This document shows positions 5,208 to 5,792 of a stretch of DNA of 5,792 bases, piece after piece (positions within the stretch are counted from its first letter, which is position 1; every line of letters begins with the position of its first letter). The notes below the pieces were generated by a model. It was not told the origin of the DNA, did no database searches, and saw nothing but the letters and a program-made list of their open reading frames with translations. A program made the position numbers and the translations under genes. Source of the stretch: Gammaproteobacteria bacterium (lineage in GTDB: Bacteria; Pseudomonadota; Gammaproteobacteria; Pseudomonadales; Pseudohongiellaceae); contig PWQG01000098.1 in the NCBI GenBank assembly GCA_003556835.1, positions 1-5,792 of the forward strand. The letters are read 5' to 3'.

Positions 5208-5792
5208 ATGAGTGCAAGCCACGATGCCAGCCAGCGATTCCTGTTCGAGCAGACCGATGTCCGGGGAGAAATTGTCTGCCTGAAGGAGGCCTACCGGGAG
5301 ACGCTGGGGGAGCATGAATACAGTGACGCTGTTGCCCGGCTGCTGGGTGAGTTCCTGGCCGCCACCGTGCTGCTGTCGACCACCATCAAGTTTGATGGCC
5401 GCCTGGTATTGCAGGCACGGGGCGATGGTCCACTGGGCCTGATCATGGCTGAATGCACCAGTGAAGGTAATGTGCGCGGTATTGTCCGCAGTAAACAGTT
5501 CCCGGAAAGCGGCAGCCTGCGGGAGATGCTTGGTGATGGCACGCTTGCCATGACCATCGAGCCGCGCAAGGGCGAACCCTACCAGGGCATAGTGTCGCTC
5601 TCCGGGGATGACCTCGGTGACTGTCTGGCCGAATACTTCACGCAATCCGAACAGCTCAATACCGTTTTCCACTTCGCCGTGGATGATGAGCAGGCAACGG
5701 CCCTGATGCTGCAGCAACTGCCCGCCCAGGAAGAGAAAGATCAGGAGCTGCGAAGTGAGCAGTGGCAACGCCTGTCGATTCTCGCTGACACA
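5208..5792 (+). CDS. hslO: Hsp33 redox-regulated chaperone, 5' part only
   Basis: The first 195 codons of Hsp33, a cytoplasmic holdase chaperone switched on by oxidative stress combined with heat or unfolding; the full protein is near 290 residues. The N-terminal domain is recognisable from RFLFEQTDVRGEIV (9-22), AYRETL, LLGEFLAATVLLSTTIKFDG, LQARGDGPLGLIMAE (about 74-88) and RKGEPYQGIVSL, then LAEYFTQSEQL, a helix typical of the family. The C-terminal zinc switch (CxC and CxxC cysteines) lies outside the window, so redox regulation cannot be verified here. ATG 5208 is the first start after an in-frame TGA at 5199. An AGGG at 5193 is rather far (11 bases), so translation initiation may be modest. 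It follows trpE(G) by 60 bp in the same direction; the functions are unrelated. Confidence 0.93.
   Translation, partial: MSASHDASQRFLFEQTDVRGEIVCLKEAYRETLGEHEYSDAVARLLGEFLAATVLLSTTIKFDGRLVLQARGDGPLGLIMAECTSEGNVRGIVRSKQFPESGSLREMLGDGTLAMTIEPRKGEPYQGIVSLSGDDLGDCLAEYFTQSEQLNTVFHFAVDDEQATALMLQQLPAQEEKDQELRSEQWQRLSILADT

Noticed and set aside
5061..5768. A 235-codon minus-strand open reading frame over the end of trpE(G) and hslO
   Set aside because: The plus strand encodes clear Hsp33 here; the antisense reading has no family features.

Overview
The window is about 60% GC and looks like the chromosome of a gammaproteobacterium. The Hsp33 (hslO) sequence and the general gene style point that way, but I cannot name a genus. 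The genes are tightly packed. There is no transposase, phage gene, CRISPR array, tRNA or rRNA.

Left part, minus strand (1-1757): a serine hydrolase of the beta-lactamase/EstB family carrying a signal peptide, followed 66 bp downstream by the 5' portion of a SIRT4-like (class II) NAD-dependent sirtuin gene that leaves the window at base 1. The two may be co-transcribed. A divergent intergenic region (1758-1918) separates them from a short-chain dehydrogenase/reductase (SDR) gene on the plus strand (1919-2611, GTG start). The SDR promoter carries a perfect 17-bp palindrome across the end of its -10 box and the predicted transcription start, as a repressor operator would.

Central part (2612-2900): this stretch looks like an ordinary intergenic gap but appears to be a tryptophan attenuator. 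A consensus -35 (TTGACA, 2631) with a fair -10 places transcription start at or next to the ATG of a 26-codon leader peptide (trpL, 2667-2747) containing two adjacent Trp codons preceded by Tyr-Phe-Phe. The RNA can form a 1:2 hairpin over the Trp codons, a 2:3 antiterminator, or a strong 3:4 hairpin (2792-2825), with regions 2 and 3 shared between alternatives. Between regions 2 and 3 lies an AT-rich linker with repeated TAATTG.

Right part: the controlled gene is a 748-residue fusion of anthranilate synthase components I and II, trpE(G) (2901-5147), which commits chorismate to tryptophan synthesis. It resembles the fused, stand-alone, attenuated trpE(G) known from rhizobia. It is followed by a perfect TATAAT box and the 5' two thirds of hslO, the redox-regulated chaperone Hsp33 (5208 to the window end).

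The main discovery is the unannotated trpL attenuator, probably with a leaderless leader peptide, upstream of a fused trpE(G). All structures were folded by eye and need computation and transcript mapping.
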